Of a DNA stretch of 64,000 bases, positions 37,046 to 49,147 are shown one piece after another. Under the pieces are notes generated by a model. That model did no database searches. It was not told the origin of the DNA and saw only the letters and a program-made list of their open reading frames with translations. Position 1 is the stretch's first letter, and each line of letters begins with the position of its first letter. The stretch covers positions 52,525,347-52,589,346 of the forward strand of contig OY755044.1 of the NCBI GenBank assembly GCA_963576565.1, written 5' to 3'. The stretch is from Aspidapion aeneum (Eukaryota; Arthropoda; Insecta; Coleoptera; Brentidae). A program made the translations under genes and the position numbers.

Positions 37046-38846
37046 TTAGTTCGGCAAGAGGCACAGTTTTACAACTGGCCGCTTGTAAACACCGGTAGCC
37101 GTTTGTACCGTCGCTACACGCACTTGACCGTCTCCGCCGGGATGCAATTCGAGAACCCGACCGACTAGCCATTTTAAAGGTGACTGGATGTGATCACTCC
37201 TTATGATAACCAAATAATTTAATTTGATATTTGGGGACAAATCAGCCCACTTGTGTCGCTGTTGTAGCGTATGCAAATACTCAACAGAATACCGTTTCCA
37301 AAAATCATTATGTAGTTTTTGGATTAGTTGCCATCTCGAGAGCCGATTTAGGGGAACCTCGGACAAATCTGACTCCGGAATTTCTGAATTAAGGGGTTCA
37401 AGTGTCAAAAAATGCCCAGGGGTAAGAGGTTGAAGATCGTGTGAATCTGAAGAGGCAGGAGATAAAGGGCGACTATTAAGTATAGCTTCTATGCGACATG
37501 TAAGGGTGGACATTTCCATGATGGACAACTTCTGGTCGCCGACAACTCGAACAAAGTGAGTTTTAAAACTTTTGACGCCAGCTTCTGCCAGGCCATTGAA
37601 ATGTGGACTGAGAGGAGGTCCCAGATGCCAACGAATAGAAAGTCTGGTGGACGCACTTCTTGCGTAATCAAGTAATTGGGTTACGAAACCCTATAAAATT
37701 ACTGCCCTGATCTGACCAGCATTGCGTCACGCTTCCACGTCTGGAAATGAATCGATGGAATGCACCTACAAACCCTTCGGTGGACAGTTCCATGGTTAAT
37801 TCCAAATGCACGCAATGTGTGGCCGTACAGACAAACACACAGACATACGGTTTGAAACCTTTAAAACCACGGTAACGATGAGGAAACACAAAGAAAGGTC
37901 CACAAAAGTCAATAGCTACACTCGAAAAAGGTTTAAGTTGATTGATTCGATGAGCGGGAAGAGAACTCATTATGGGCGGTCTATAGGGTTTAGGGTTGAT
38001 TCTAAAACATTGCAAGCACTTGGATATGGTTCTTTGAATTGCCCGTCTGGCAGATAATATCCAAAATTGCTGTAAAAGCAGATTATGTAATGTTCTAAAC
38101 CCAGGATGAAGGTATTGTCGATGAGTGGAATCGATAAGAAGAGTAGTTAAACGATGGTTACTCGAAAGTAAGACGGGGTGTTTTGCAGAATAAGACAAAA
38201 GGTCAGATTTTTGTAATCTGCCACCGACTCTAATGATATTATTTTCATCAAGAAAAGGTGAAAGTTTTCGAAAAGGTTTCGGTATTAGTTTATCCTTAGA
38301 TAACGCGGAAAAAAGCTCAGAAAAGCAAGAACCTTGAACGCGTTTGATAAGAAGGTATAACGCACTTTGCATCTCAACGGTGGTAGGAAAAACAATATTT
38401 TCAAAAATAATTTTTTGGTCCGGTGGCTTAGTGGGTTTTTGATAGGAATGGTTTTGAAAAAGGTTAACTATTAGAAGGACATAACAAATGATACGTTGAA
38501 TTTTTGATATAGATGAATATTTGATAAGAAGCTGATCTAAGAAGTTAACGTCAATTATCGCATTGCAACAGACCTTTGGCTTTTCCTCCAGATTAATATC
38601 TCCGAAATCAATCGGCATTTTTGATTTATGAAAATCGGGCCATTCGTTTTCGGGAGACCACAAAAACGACGGTGCGTTCCACCACATGTCATGTGAAATG
38701 AGCTGTGAGGGGGTGGCCCCTCGTGACGCAATATCGGCTGCATTTAAAGCAGAAGGAATGTAGCGCCATGAGTTTGAGGGAATGATTTCTTGGATTCTAC
38801 TGACTCGATTTCCAACAAAGGTTTGCCAGCGATTAGGAGGGGATGA
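37046..38846 (-). pseudogene. BEL element A integrase
   Basis: N-terminal zinc-binding part (ILSARRAIQRTISKC) near 38040, catalytic core with VAIDFCGPF (first Asp) near 37890 and CWSDQGSNFIG (second Asp) near 37700, then a frameshift at ~37668-37690. The C-terminal part runs 37528-37046 (ILNSRPLSP; GHFLTLEP; WLVGRVLELHPG). Inserts cDNA into host DNA in working elements. Stop at 37046, ~240 bp before the 3' LTR. Confidence 0.9.
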
Positions 38847-38849
38847 AAG

Positions 38850-39929
38850 TCAGTGCAATACGACTTGCGAATCGCAGAAAGTAACGATATTTGTAAAAGT
38901 TATTTTTCCTTCATAGCTAGATAAGACGAAATCAATTAATTCGCTTAAAAGAAATGCGCCTAGGAGTTCTAGCCTAGCCAAAGTTTGTGACTTTATAGGC
39001 GCGACCCTAGATTTTGCAGATATGAGAGAAACAGATATATTGTTTTCCTCTTCTACACGAAAATATACGACGCCTGCGTAGCCTCGAATTGAAGCGTCAC
39101 AGAAGCCGATGATTTGACAGGTATTGGTTTTAGACAGTTTGATTTGTCGGGGTAATTGAAAATTGGAAAGAAGCGGGAATTCAGAACGAAGTTTGTTCCA
39201 AGAGTCGATGATAAAAGAATCTGGTTCTTCGTCCCAGCCTATTTCGGATATCCACAACTGTTGCAAAATAAATTTTGCTTGTAGCAACAAGGGACAAAGA
39301 AAACCTAAGGGATCGAAGATTGTTCCTATGATAGATAAAATAGAATGTTTAGTTGGGGGTTTGTCCTTCGTTCGGCATTGATAAGAAAAAATGTCGTTTT
39401 TTGGATGCCATTGAAGTCCTAAAACTTTGATAAAGTGTGGTTCATCCTTGTCAAAAGAGAGAGGCATTTGACGATCGGATTCTGGCAATGTTGCCAATAA
39501 CTCAGGACAATTGCTTGCCCATTTTTTAAGTTCAAATCCTCCCGACTTCAACAAATCATTGAGTGTCATCTGTAGGGAAAGGGCTTTAGAAAGCGAAGGG
39601 CTAGTTCCCAAGATATCGTCGATGTAAATTGACGTTTTTAGAACACTACTAGCCATAGAAAAACGTTCCTTTTCTCTCTCTGCCAGCTCATTTAATGTAC
39701 GCATGGCTAGAAAGGGAGAGCATGTCATGCCAAAAGTGACTGTAGAAAGTTCCCACACTGAAAGTGGGTCCTGTGGATATCCTTTAATAAGGACGGTGAT
39801 AAGGATTGATAAGGACTTGACGGAACATCTGTTTGATATCAGCAATGTATGCAATAGGATTAAGACGAAACGTAAGGAGTAAAGAAGCAATATCCTTTTG
39901 AAGTTTCGGTCCAGATAACAACGTGTCAT
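38850..39929 (-). pseudogene. BEL element A reverse transcriptase (rest) and RNase H
   Basis: After the frameshift: LSVWELSTVTFGMTCSPFLA, the active-site IYIDDILG (YxDD form) near 39620, KKWASNCPELL, then RNase H with GFCDASIRGYAGVVY and FCDSQVV. A TGA at 38847-38849 replaces a Trp codon right after VVLH; beyond it the same frame continues into the integrase region. Confidence 0.9.
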
Positions 39930-40639
39930 TGAGACTAATATTCTTTGGGGTGACTGCCGAACAATCCCAGACTACAAAAATTGATTCCGCTTGTTTTTCT
40001 TCCTTTGATAAGATTTGTTTTTTAGGCAAATGTTCGATTTCCCAAAACCTGGGGAGAATGACCTCTAAAGGAGGTGAATGACTCGTTAAAAAACAACTGG
40101 TTCGTTCCGTAAGACTACCTACTTCGTCCACTTTTCCCATGACGACCCAGCCAAAGATGGTTTCAAGGGCGGAAGGTTGCACTATTTGTCCAAGAACCCT
40201 GCCCTCCTTGAATATCTGTGCGAATAGCTCGCAACCAATAACTAGGTCCACAGGTCTAGATTTGAAATAAGATGGGTCGGCAAGTTTAAGGTTTTCCAAG
40301 TGTTTCCACTGATTATCGTTCAAAGTGAATGTAGACATATTAGAACATAGTTGTGGAACAACAATTGCTTCGAAATTAAGTAAAGGAGTGACCTGTCCTT
40401 GTGGCTTAATGTGACATTGAACGAGCCCTTTGGAAGTAAGAGAAGACATTTGATTTAATCCGAATATTTCAGTGGTGTAACTTCGCCTAGGAAGATTAAG
40501 ACGCTGAATACACTTTTCACTGATGAATCCTGTCTGTGATCCAGAATCAAGCAGTGCCCTTACAGGTTGAAAATTTCCGCAACCGTCCATAACATCTATT
40601 ATGGCGGTGCATAAAAGAAAGGTACCTGAAGGTCCTGAG
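39784..40639 (-). pseudogene. BEL element A protease and start of reverse transcriptase
   Basis: Begins at the insertion junction and continues the gag frame. The aspartic protease signature ALLDSGSQTGFIS is near 40540. Then a linker (DLVIGCELF; ETIFGWVVMGK), and the start of the reverse transcriptase with FRLNPIAYIADIKQMFRQV, whose Asp is the first catalytic residue. Frame lost near 39800. Protease in this family cleaves the gag-pol polyprotein. Confidence 0.9.
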
Positions 40640-41249
40640 CAAAGATTATAGATTAAAATATATATTATTAAGATGGGCCACTCAAAATTATATTATTATT
40701 ATATACAGTGTGTCGAACGTACATAAGTTCGGGTAAGCAGTCCAAAGATGGCGCTACAACATTTTCAAAAATCGCGCACGGGTGTTATATTTAATTTTAT
40801 TTAAAAATACTAAGTGATTCAAAAATATTTTTAATATAACTTAAGATTATTTATGTTCCATAATCTTTGGATTATATTAAAAATTATTTTAAATATTTTA
40901 GGAAATCATTTTGGTGAAATGAATCTAAAATGTCTACTACTACTAGATACCTGTATTGAAAAGTCTTTAAAATATTTTAGATAATTATTTCAACGAAATA
41001 CATAAAAAAACAACCCAATAACTACAATTTTTTTTTTATTTAGCTATGTTCAGTATTCCACCAGTCAGGATTTTTTTTAACTGTAATATATTTTATATAA
41101 TAAATCAATGTTAATTTAGGCACATGCTAGTTCATTAAGGAATGTTTAACAAAGTATCTGACTGTCGGTATCTCAAAGTTTTTTTTTATTCAGTTCAATA
41201 ATTTCACCTTAATTTAAACATTTTCTGAACTAGATATCTATATCATGAC

Positions 41250-41531
41250 AAAAAATGTCATGTAAAAAAAAGCCAAGTACGCGAAAGTGGTATTTCGTAA
41301 AAAGAATGGAGATAAAAGTATAATATATTTTTTTAAACTATGTTATTCCAGCCAAACTTTTTTATGTTCAATTTAGCACTGTGCCTAAGAGTCATTTGCA
41401 GCCGTACTATCCAAGTTTAGAAAAAGATTTCCAAACTAGTAAGAACCTTTCATTTTGAAATTTGTATTGGAGAGCTTTTTACGGAATACCACTTTCGCGT
41501 ACTTGGCTTTTTTTTTCATGAAATGTTTTTG
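41250..41531. mobile_element. MITE with ~45-60-bp terminal inverted repeats
   Basis: AAAAAGCCAAGTACGCGAAAGTGG at 41266-41290 pairs with CCACTTTCGCGTACTTGGCTTTTT at 41490-41513; imperfect pairing extends outward through AATGTCATG/CATGAAATG. About 280 bp, no coding content. Confidence 0.75.
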
Positions 41532-41639
41532 TTAAGATTTCATTCTTTTTTAAAGGATTTGGATAATATTTAAGTTTTAAAGTAGGTAGTAAAATATGCG
41601 GAATATTGTTCAAAACTTTAGCAATACCTTATTAAAAAT

Positions 41640-42140
41640 TTTGAGTTTTTTTTTTATATTTTCCTATGGTTTTATCATAGTTCCTATCAGCCTTCTAAAG
41701 CTCAGCTCTCTAGTGTTCCTGGAAGTAGGCAATGTTATTTTTACATAACTTTACATTTATAGGGGAGGAAAGTAAATTAAAATTTGGGTTTTTTAATTTT
41801 CTTTTATGGTTTTATCATAGTTCCTATCGGCCTTCCAAAGCTCAGCTCTCTAACGTTTCTGGAAGTGGAGAATATTACTTTTACATAACTTTATATTTAT
41901 AGGGGAGGGAAGCAAATTAACATTTAGGGGTTTTTAAATTTTTTCCTATAGTTTTGTCACATTTCCTATCAGTCTGCCAAAGCTCAGCTCTCTAGCGCCT
42001 CTCGAAGTGGGCAATGTAACTTAACATGTATGGGGGAGGGGAGTGAATTAGATCTTTGGTGTTTTTTGATTTTTTACAATCCAAGGGTTTGGTCACAATT
42101 TTGATCAGTCTGCCAAATTTCAGCTTTGTAACATTTCTGG
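41640..42140 (+). repeat. ~138-bp tandem repeat, about four diverged units
   Basis: Units near 41660, 41800, 41940 and 42075 share GGTTTTATCATAGTTCCTATC, CCAAAGCTCAGCTCTCTA, CTGGAAGTGG and TTTATAGGGGAGGGAAG. Divergence grows toward the right. Confidence 0.8.
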
Positions 42141-43420
42141 AAGTACAGACAAATTTACATTATTTATACATGAGTGAGTGAGTGATGGCAATTTCGACGT
42201 TTTTTTGAAATTTCGTAACTACTTTACCACTTTATGGAAGTCCATAAAACTTAGAGGGATTGTTAACTCTATAAAGATCTATGACTGTGCAAAGTTTGAG
42301 TTTCGTAGCTCATTCCGAAGTAGAGTTTTAGATAGATATGGGCTGACATGTTTCAAATAAAGATGGTACAGCAGTTTCCGCGCGAACTTGGTGGGGCACT
42401 ACCGTGCCCCCAGATTTTGCATAAGTCGATAGGCGTTTTCATGTCCAACGGCATTCTCCCATTTTTGGCGGGGCTAAAAGTAATTAAAGTGTTTTTCATA
42501 ATAAATCTTTCTATAAAACAAGCTTATATCACTGTCTACATACTAAAGGCAATGCTGTAAAGAGACGTTGATTTTCGCCCTTTTCATTTGACGTCACAGG
42601 GTTCCTGTCAAACTTTAGGAGCTGGAATGCTGCAAGAATTTGACAGAAGTTGCCTCGGGCGCCACTCTAAGAAATAAAGGAGCTTAGAGTCTCCTGTGCC
42701 AGCAGAGGTAGCTTTTAAACAGTGGAGAAATTCAGGTTTATTTAGGAAAAAATTTAACAGTCATAACAAAGAACAACGTAAATTTGGTAATAAAAATATA
42801 TAATTATAAAATAAAATCAAATTCAAAATCACATTTGTCAATTGTAACAAAAATAAAGGTAATAAGAATCATTCTAGCACAATCCCAAGATTAAATTTTT
42901 ACATGTTTAGCAAGTTATTACATAAATAAAAAAAATCAACAAATATCCTTAACATAAAGAACAATTAAAAAAATAACATAAGGATTGAAATATACGGAAT
43001 TGTTTATAAGGGCTTTAGTACAAAATGTCAGCAGATCTCTCGACAATGTTAAACATCATTTCAATACGGAATTCGTATTTAGGCCAAAAACTAGCAAACA
43101 GCTTGTACCAAAATAGTAACTAGGAAATGAAGATAAACAATTTCTTAAAAATAATAAACAATTAATTTAATTTAGCACAGGCAGGATAACAAGCGGAAGA
43201 AAATTAGACATTTTCAAAACCAGATAAGCGAAAGTTAAATCAAGCAACTAGGTTTACGGATAGCTCCAAAAATAACCTTAAGCCAGCTAACATTCAATTG
43301 GTTAGAAGAAAACGACTCAGTGTTTTAAGATTAACTTATTGCTCTAGCCCTTTACCCTTTAATAGAGTCACTTTATTGCTCAACAGGAATATAAATCAAG
43401 ACGGCTAGGTCAAAGCACAC
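42141..43420. other. Non-coding part of the 4.95 kb insertion
   Basis: AT-rich; ORFs at 42178-42360 and 42348-42560 have no recognisable content. No repeat supported. Confidence 0.4.
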
Positions 43421-44390
43421 ATCACCCGATTCCAATAATACCCAATAAGACACACAAGGATCGAGTGATTTTGTTTGTTAGCCGTTAAGTTTAGTCAGGT
43501 TACAAAATTCAAAACAAACGGATTAAACCACGACCATATTAAATATTGTTATAAATTATTTGATTTACACAGCAAAACTTAGAAGAAGAAACGGAGGATC
43601 AGTTGTTTTAGTTGTCAACCATTAAGATAATTTTGTGAAATCCAAAAGGGAGACAACTAACCCAACCTACGGTCTAAATAGTTTACTGTTATAAATCACC
43701 CGATTCCAACAATACCCACGAGACATATTTCCCGGTTACGTGTGATATTGTTTGTTACCCGTCAAGATGGCCTTTTTTTATAAGCCCAAAACTGACAACA
43801 AACAAATCAAACTACTGTCACTTTAAATATTGTTATAAATCACCTGATTTACACAGCAAAACCTAGAAGAAGAAACGGCGGATCAGTTGTTTTAGTTGTC
43901 AACCATTAAGATGATCTTGTGAAATCCAAAAAGGGAGACAACTAACCCAACCTACGGTCTAAATATTTTACTGTTATAAATCACCCGATTCCAACAATAC
44001 CCACGAGACATATTTCACGGTTACGTCTGATCTTGTTTGTTACCCATCAAGATGGCTTTTTTTATAAGCCCAAAACTGACAACAAACAAATCAAACTACT
44101 GTCACTTTAAATATTGTTATCAATCACCTGATCTACACAGCAAAACATAGAAGAAGAAACGGCGGATCAGTTGTTTTAGTTGTCAACCATTAAGATGATC
44201 TTGTGAAATCCAAAAAGGGAGACAACTAACCCAACCTACGGCCTAAATATTTTACTGTTATAAATCACCCGATTCCAACAATATCCACGAGACATATTTC
44301 ACGGTTACGTCTGATCTTGTTTGTTACCCGTCAAGATGGCTTTTTTATAAGCCCAAAACTGACAACAAACAAATCAAACTGGGTATTGTC
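43421..44390 (+). repeat. ~286-bp satellite-like array, about 3.4 units
   Basis: Units begin at AATCACCCGATTCCAA near 43423, 43694, 43980 and 44266. They share GAGACATATTTC-CGGTTACGT, CCCAAAACTGACAACAAAC, GAAGAAGAAACGGCGGATCAG and GGGAGACAACTAACCCAACC. The later units are nearly identical. Each unit has an inner half-repeat (ATCACC-GAT at two places), so the true monomer may be a fused dimer. Confidence 0.9.
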
Positions 44391-44824
44391 CCATTAAATA
44401 TTTGCATATCTTTTACACAGATTTAATAAAGGCATTAGGGCAATAAGTTTTAAAAATTATAATAACATGTTTTTTTTTTGTTTTGTTTACTTTGACTTAC
44501 CCGGAGTGATAAATTCACACACTGAGAAAATCCGGTTAAAAATATCTTTAAAAAAAAAAACAAATAATCTATTGGCTCACGAGATCGGCGAAAAAAGCAA
44601 AAGAGAAGAGCCTTTTAAGGCATGAATTTAGTCTTTATATTAAAGATCCGAAAAATGCTTGGAATGTATACTTACTCCCAATCAAAATCGATTTTTAGTA
44701 TGCGAAGGTATTTCGAAAGAATGCTGTGTATAAAAACACAACTGTGGAATGCAGGAATGGAAAACAGGCATGTTCGTTTTCGCACCGGTTGAGTTTGCAT
44801 TTTGATCCTCATCATAAAATTCCG

Positions 44825-45118
44825 GAAATTCCGATCACATTCCACAATTGATCTTGTGGAGGGAGTTTAAAATATTTAACGAATGCCGAGGCACATTCCA
44901 TTCCCATCAGGACCACATGACATTCTTTAATACCCCCCATTTACACATTCCAAAGTACAAGAAATTCCGATCACATTCCACAATTGATCTTGTGGAGGGA
45001 GTTTAAAATATTTAACGAATGCCGAGGCACATTCCATTCCCACCAGGACCACATGACATTCTTTAATATCCCCCATTTACACATTCCAAAGTACAAGAAA
45101 TTCCGATCACATTCCTGT
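44825..45118 (+). repeat. 136-bp tandem repeat, 2.2 units
   Basis: GAAATTCCGATCACATTCC starts at 44825, 44961 and 45097. The two complete units differ at only one or two positions (e.g. CATCAGG/CACCAGG), so this duplication is recent. Confidence 0.9.
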
Positions 45119-45603
45119 TGAATAATAATGAACCTAGATAAGTAAGAAAAAGAAGCAATATTTTTTTTACATTTTTAGATGAGAGTAAAATCCCCTGCCT
45201 GAACTAATTGTAACGAACAAAATTATGCAAAAATATAGTAGCTTCGTTACAATGCTTATATAAATATATATTTTGACTTACCTGAAAATATCTTGGGAAT
45301 CTATGAAAGAGTTCATTTTTAAAGGGTAATTAAGTACGCAACACGTTGAAGCCATTTTCAAATAAAGATCTTATTTAAAATACGCAATAAATTTAAAAAA
45401 AAAACAAACATTGTTGAATGACAGAGAAAAATTGGCAAATATAAAAAATTGATAAATTTGAAAAGTTTGAAGGTATAAAAAAATTATACCGGGAGGAAGC
45501 AACAGCGCGGGTATTTTTTGTGAAAAAAACTGTAAAAATTATGGAATTAGTGCCATCTCGGGAATGCTTACCGAACTATCAGTGCGCAGGCCGTGGTCCT
45601 GAG

Positions 45604-46833
45604 GTATTTAATGACACATGAAGATTATTGACAGGTGGTGTGTGAATGACAGGACTAGTATCTTGGCTTCCAGACTCTTTATTAGTTTCTAAGATATGAG
45701 TTAAAGTGTGGTGCCTTTTACTATTGCAAGTCCTGCATGAATATTTTGATTTTCACGTGTCTACCCCATGCGAGGGATGAAAACACGTGACCCTGATTAC
45801 ACCGGAAACATTTTATTCCCGTACTTGAATTAGTTGAGGTGCCAGCCAGTCCTATAAAAGGCGAATTGGGTGATTTATAGGTAGGCTTTTGCCCAAACTG
45901 ATTTGGCATAGAATTTGATTTTTGATAGGTAGGCACCTTTTTGGGTGCTGTTGATTGAGGAAGTGATTCCAAAACTTTACATCTTTTTTCTAGAAATTGA
46001 AAAAGTGACTGAAAAGTGGGAATTTCGGTATTAGTATTGGCGTGACTCATTTGGAAATTTGAACGCGTCGGAATATCCAATTTTTCTAACAAAATGAAAA
46101 AAATAATTAAGTCCCAACTGTCAACGTCAAAGCTAAGTGATTTTAAAATTTCTAGGGATTCAGAAAAGGTGTCAATTAAGTTACACAATTCTTTAGCTGA
46201 CTCGTTTTTTAAGGTGGAGTTCATAATTGTGCTTAAAGCATCATTTGCGAGGTCTCGCTTGTTTTGATATCTATTGACTAATTTGTCGTAAGCAATTTTA
46301 TAGTTTTGATCAGATAAGCTAATCCCTGATATCAATTTTAAAGGCTCATTCTCGAGATATGAAAATAAATATTGAAGTTTTCGGACGTTACTTAGACTTT
46401 GATTTTGATCTATAATGTTATTAAAAAGATCGAAAAAGCTTGGCCATAATTTTTTATCACCTCGAAATATGGGAATACCTAACTCTTTGAGTTTTGGAGT
46501 TTCGTTTTGTCGAACATATGATCCCGAAAAGGATGGGGCCTCAACCGGAAATATTTCAGCGTAAACCCCCTTACACGCATAAAAATATTTACGAGCTTCT
46601 GAAAGGATCGCATCCTGCGTTTTAAACTCCTCGTCGTCCGAGTCGTCTATAAACATAATGACATCATTATGTGCCAGCATGCATTTATCGAAGGTTTCAA
46701 CCAAATCGGAATACCTCACTTGAAACTCGTTTCTCGCTTTTGCGTCCGTTACCGCGGTTTGTGAAAACACATAACACTCGGTGATCGCAGATAAAAAACC
46801 CTTGCGTTTTTGCACGGCTTTTTTGATAGACAT
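45604..46833 (-). pseudogene. BEL element A gag
   Basis: ATG at 46833 (MSIKKAVQKRKG), preferred over the further-upstream in-frame start. Contains a DUF1759-type core (IPIFRGDKKLWPSFFDLF; SFDVDSWDLIIFFILLEKLD) and the first zinc-binding cysteines (CFRCNQGH) near 45800. A frameshift there gives an early stop at 45721. In another frame the second cluster (CNSKRHHTLTH) continues to 45604, where the 9-bp duplication and 4.95 kb insertion begin. Coding resumes in frame at 40639. Confidence 0.88.
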
Positions 46834-47241
46834 GATTTTACCTTTGAAATGACGAAATTGTCGGTAAATATACAATTAACGCTAAATTAATGCTTCTGAA
46901 ATAGAAAAATAAGAACTGTCGAAAATATGCACTAATTTATCGCAATTGATAAAAAATGTTTTAATATCGAAATGGTATGGAACAAATCTAATCACAGAAA
47001 TTGTTTTTGTTTGTTTTGATTGATCCTCGATTTTGTTTACTGAAATGACCACGCGGTAGACCCTGCGTTACCATAGCAGCGGACCGAAAACAGGTGAATT
47101 GCGCCGGACAACCGAAGGTCGAGCGAAAATCGATTGGCAAAATCAAGGCCGTGTGGTCGCCGTGTGAAAATGTGAAATGGCCGACTTATTAATACCGTCG
47201 TATGGAGTAAATTTAAATAATTCGGGTCGAAGGAACACTTA

Positions 47242-47712
47242 TGTTTGCCCGCTGGTACAAAAACGATAACTGCAGTGGACTGTATATATTTTAATTAATG
47301 AAAGCGCGAACAAACATAAATATATTGACATGAAATCACGAAATAATCAAAAGGTCCATAGTTAATTGCTGTTACCACACAACGGAAATCAGAAACAAAG
47401 CACTCACCAGTTTGCAGCCAATTTCTCCACGTTCCAGGAACCCCTTTCTGGATCTAATGATGGCACCACGTAGCTGAAGGGCTGAAGTTTCTAGTTCTAT
47501 GCTTCAGTACACCAAAATCGAGCACTTTCAAGTGTAGAAATTTGTAATAGTTGGAGAAAATAAATTAACACGCCATTTTCTCGAGGCGATAGAAAAGGAT
47601 CTCTCGGATTCTTGGTGCGCATGTCCAATGCGCGAAAAATGTACTTTGTCCGTCATCCAATTGTGTGGTTTTAAAATTTACAAACAACCGCGAAATTTAG
47701 CGGGAGCTAACA
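47242..47712 (-). repeat. 5' LTR of BEL element A
   Basis: Plus-strand ends TGTTTGCCCGC and GCGGGAGCTAACA, same length as the left LTR. Followed by duplication CCTCT. The primer-binding site should lie just left of 47242 (minus-strand TAAGTGTTCCTTCGACCC); I cannot match it to a tRNA. Confidence 0.93.
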
Positions 47713-47900
47713 CCTCTTACAACGTTAATAAGCAAAAACATGTTGCATCTGGTTTTCACACTATGCAAGGTAAATCAAAAATCAAATGTCTTTTGTGTTC
47801 CAATTCTCATATACTATGGAGGTGTTAAACATTTATTTCTGAATCTCCTCAAGAGAGACTTGCATTTGTAAATCAACACAAAAAATGTCCAAACCACCTG
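47713..47900 (+). pseudogene. BEL element B gag, C-terminal zinc-knuckle part
   Basis: Continues gag of B directly after the CCTCT duplication. CLLCSNSH...WRC near 47785-47826 is a CCHC-type cluster; a TAA follows at 47826-47828. The same frame then shows ERLAFVNQHKKCP, the usual continuation of BEL gag toward the second cluster. Confidence 0.75.
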
Positions 47901-47931
47901 CAAGGCGTACCAACAATTCCACCATACTCTT

Positions 47932-48856
47932 TTGCATATCGACTGTCCCGTCCCATTGCCGGGACAAAACTCTTCTGCATCACAATCTAATGTTTCTCAG
48001 GCCAGCGGTTCCCTTGAAGAGCACATCGATAGTGCGGTGGTTGTTTCCACGTCCTTCAGATCTGCTCAAACCACAACCATACTGGCAACAGCAGTGGTTG
48101 AGATTAAGGATTCGTGGGGTCGTTATCAAAAAGCACGCATTTTGATTGACAATGGTAGCACAGTTTGTTTCATATCTGAGTCCTGCGTTTCGAGATTAGG
48201 GCTAACAAGAAAATGTTATACTATTCCCATTGAAGGTATAAACGGCATGACATGTTCATGTAACCCCGGAATGACCCAGTCTCATATTCGCCCTTGCGGA
48301 AAAAAACCGAACCCAGTTTCATCATCACATCCAGGGTATGCTCTGACCAACCTGGGGTTCACCCAGATCCCTCAAAATGGTCGCACATACAACATTTATC
48401 CTGGGCTGATAACAGTTTTAGTGTGCCCTCTGCTGTGGACATTTTGGTGGGGGCCAAAATAGTACCTTATGTCTTCCGCTCTGGTCGTATCTCAGGCAGT
48501 CCAGACGAACCAGGTGCCATGGAAACAGTGTTTGATTGGGTCTTACAAGGAAAAGCCTCCAGTATTCCTCCACGACAAGACTCAGTCCATATCATATTTC
48601 CACTGAGTCCATTCTTGACAATTGTCTCCAACAATTTTGGGAGATTGAAAATATCTCAGAACCTTCTTCAACGTCTCCATTAGACGAAAAATGTGAAAAG
48701 TATTTCAAAAACACGACCTTTCGTGATTCTACTTGCCGCTTTGTTGTGCATTTGCCTTTCAAACAATCTGATCCCCACCTTGGGGATTCCTACAACCAAG
48801 CCCTACGTAGATTTCTCTCTTTAGAGACACATCTTTCTAAGCAACCTTCTTTTTAA
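47932..48856 (+). pseudogene. BEL element B protease and linker
   Basis: Aspartic protease signature ILIDNGSTVCFIS near 48137-48175 (DNGS instead of the DSGS of element A). Downstream are AMETVFDWVLQGK and FWEIENISE, matching the linker of element A. Read in three frames with breaks near 48310, 48460 and 48620; stop at 48854-48856, then the frame continues into the reverse transcriptase. Confidence 0.85.
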
Positions 48857-49041
48857 AAAGACTACATTGCGTTTATACAAGACTACTTAAATTCAGGCCA
48901 CATGAGTCTACTTTCAAAAAATCAATTCAAGTGCAATTCTGTATATTACATACCTCATTTTGGTATCAATCAAGGTAAAAAAATACGAGTCGTCTTTGAC
49001 GCGTTATCTAAGACTTCCACTGGATCCTCCCTTAATGATGT

Positions 49042-49046
<5 letters not shown>
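48857..49046 (+). pseudogene. BEL element B reverse transcriptase, N-terminal part
   Basis: YYIPHFGINQGKKIRVVFDA and TSTGSSLNDVLL are typical of the start of the BEL reverse transcriptase. The frame stops at the (TA)n block at 49046 where a LINE has inserted; the matching continuation (TGPKLQKDISS) is at 50404. Confidence 0.88.
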
Positions 49047-49087
<41 letters not shown>

Positions 49088-49093
49088 ATATAT

Positions 49094-49145
<52 letters not shown>
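49046..49145 (+). repeat. (TA)n microsatellite, 3' tail of the LINE
   Basis: About 95 bp of TA interrupted only by TTGATATATTGA in the middle. Position at the 3' end of the minus-strand LINE identifies it as the insertion tail, probably expanded later. Confidence 0.9.

Positions 49146-49147
<2 letters not shown>

Larger units (their letters stand above)
40640..45594. mobile_element. ~4.95 kb non-coding insertion with 9-bp target duplication
   Basis: GGTCCTGAG occurs at 40631-40639 and again at 45595-45603. Joining across it restores the gag-to-protease frame of BEL A exactly. Near both ends is an imperfect ~32-bp inverted repeat: AAGTTCGGGTAAGCAGTCC (40725 on) against the complement of GGAATGCTTACCGAACTA (to 45578). 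The interior has no gene but holds a MITE and three different tandem arrays. A 9-bp duplication suits Mutator-like elements, and some LINEs, but the left inverted repeat lies ~85 bp inside the junction, so the class is uncertain. Confidence 0.8.
36337..47712 (-). mobile_element. BEL/Pao retrotransposon A, complete with both LTRs
   Basis: Flanked by 5-bp duplications CCTCT at 36332-36336 and 47713-47717. LTRs of 471 bp begin TG and end CA on the plus strand. Gag lies next to the right-hand (5') LTR and integrase next to the left-hand (3') LTR. Without the 4.95 kb insertion at 40640-45594 the element is ~6.4 kb, normal for BEL/Pao. The LTRs differ at roughly 18 of 471 positions by eye. Inserted into gag of element B in opposite orientation. 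Confidence 0.95.

Noticed and set aside
40704..40720. Mariner end TACAGTGTGTCG like the one at 53462
   Set aside because: No partner end found within the insertion; similarity is limited to the first ten bases.
43421..44390. CRISPR-like array
   Set aside because: Units of 286 bp repeat end to end without unique spacers; eukaryotic satellite.
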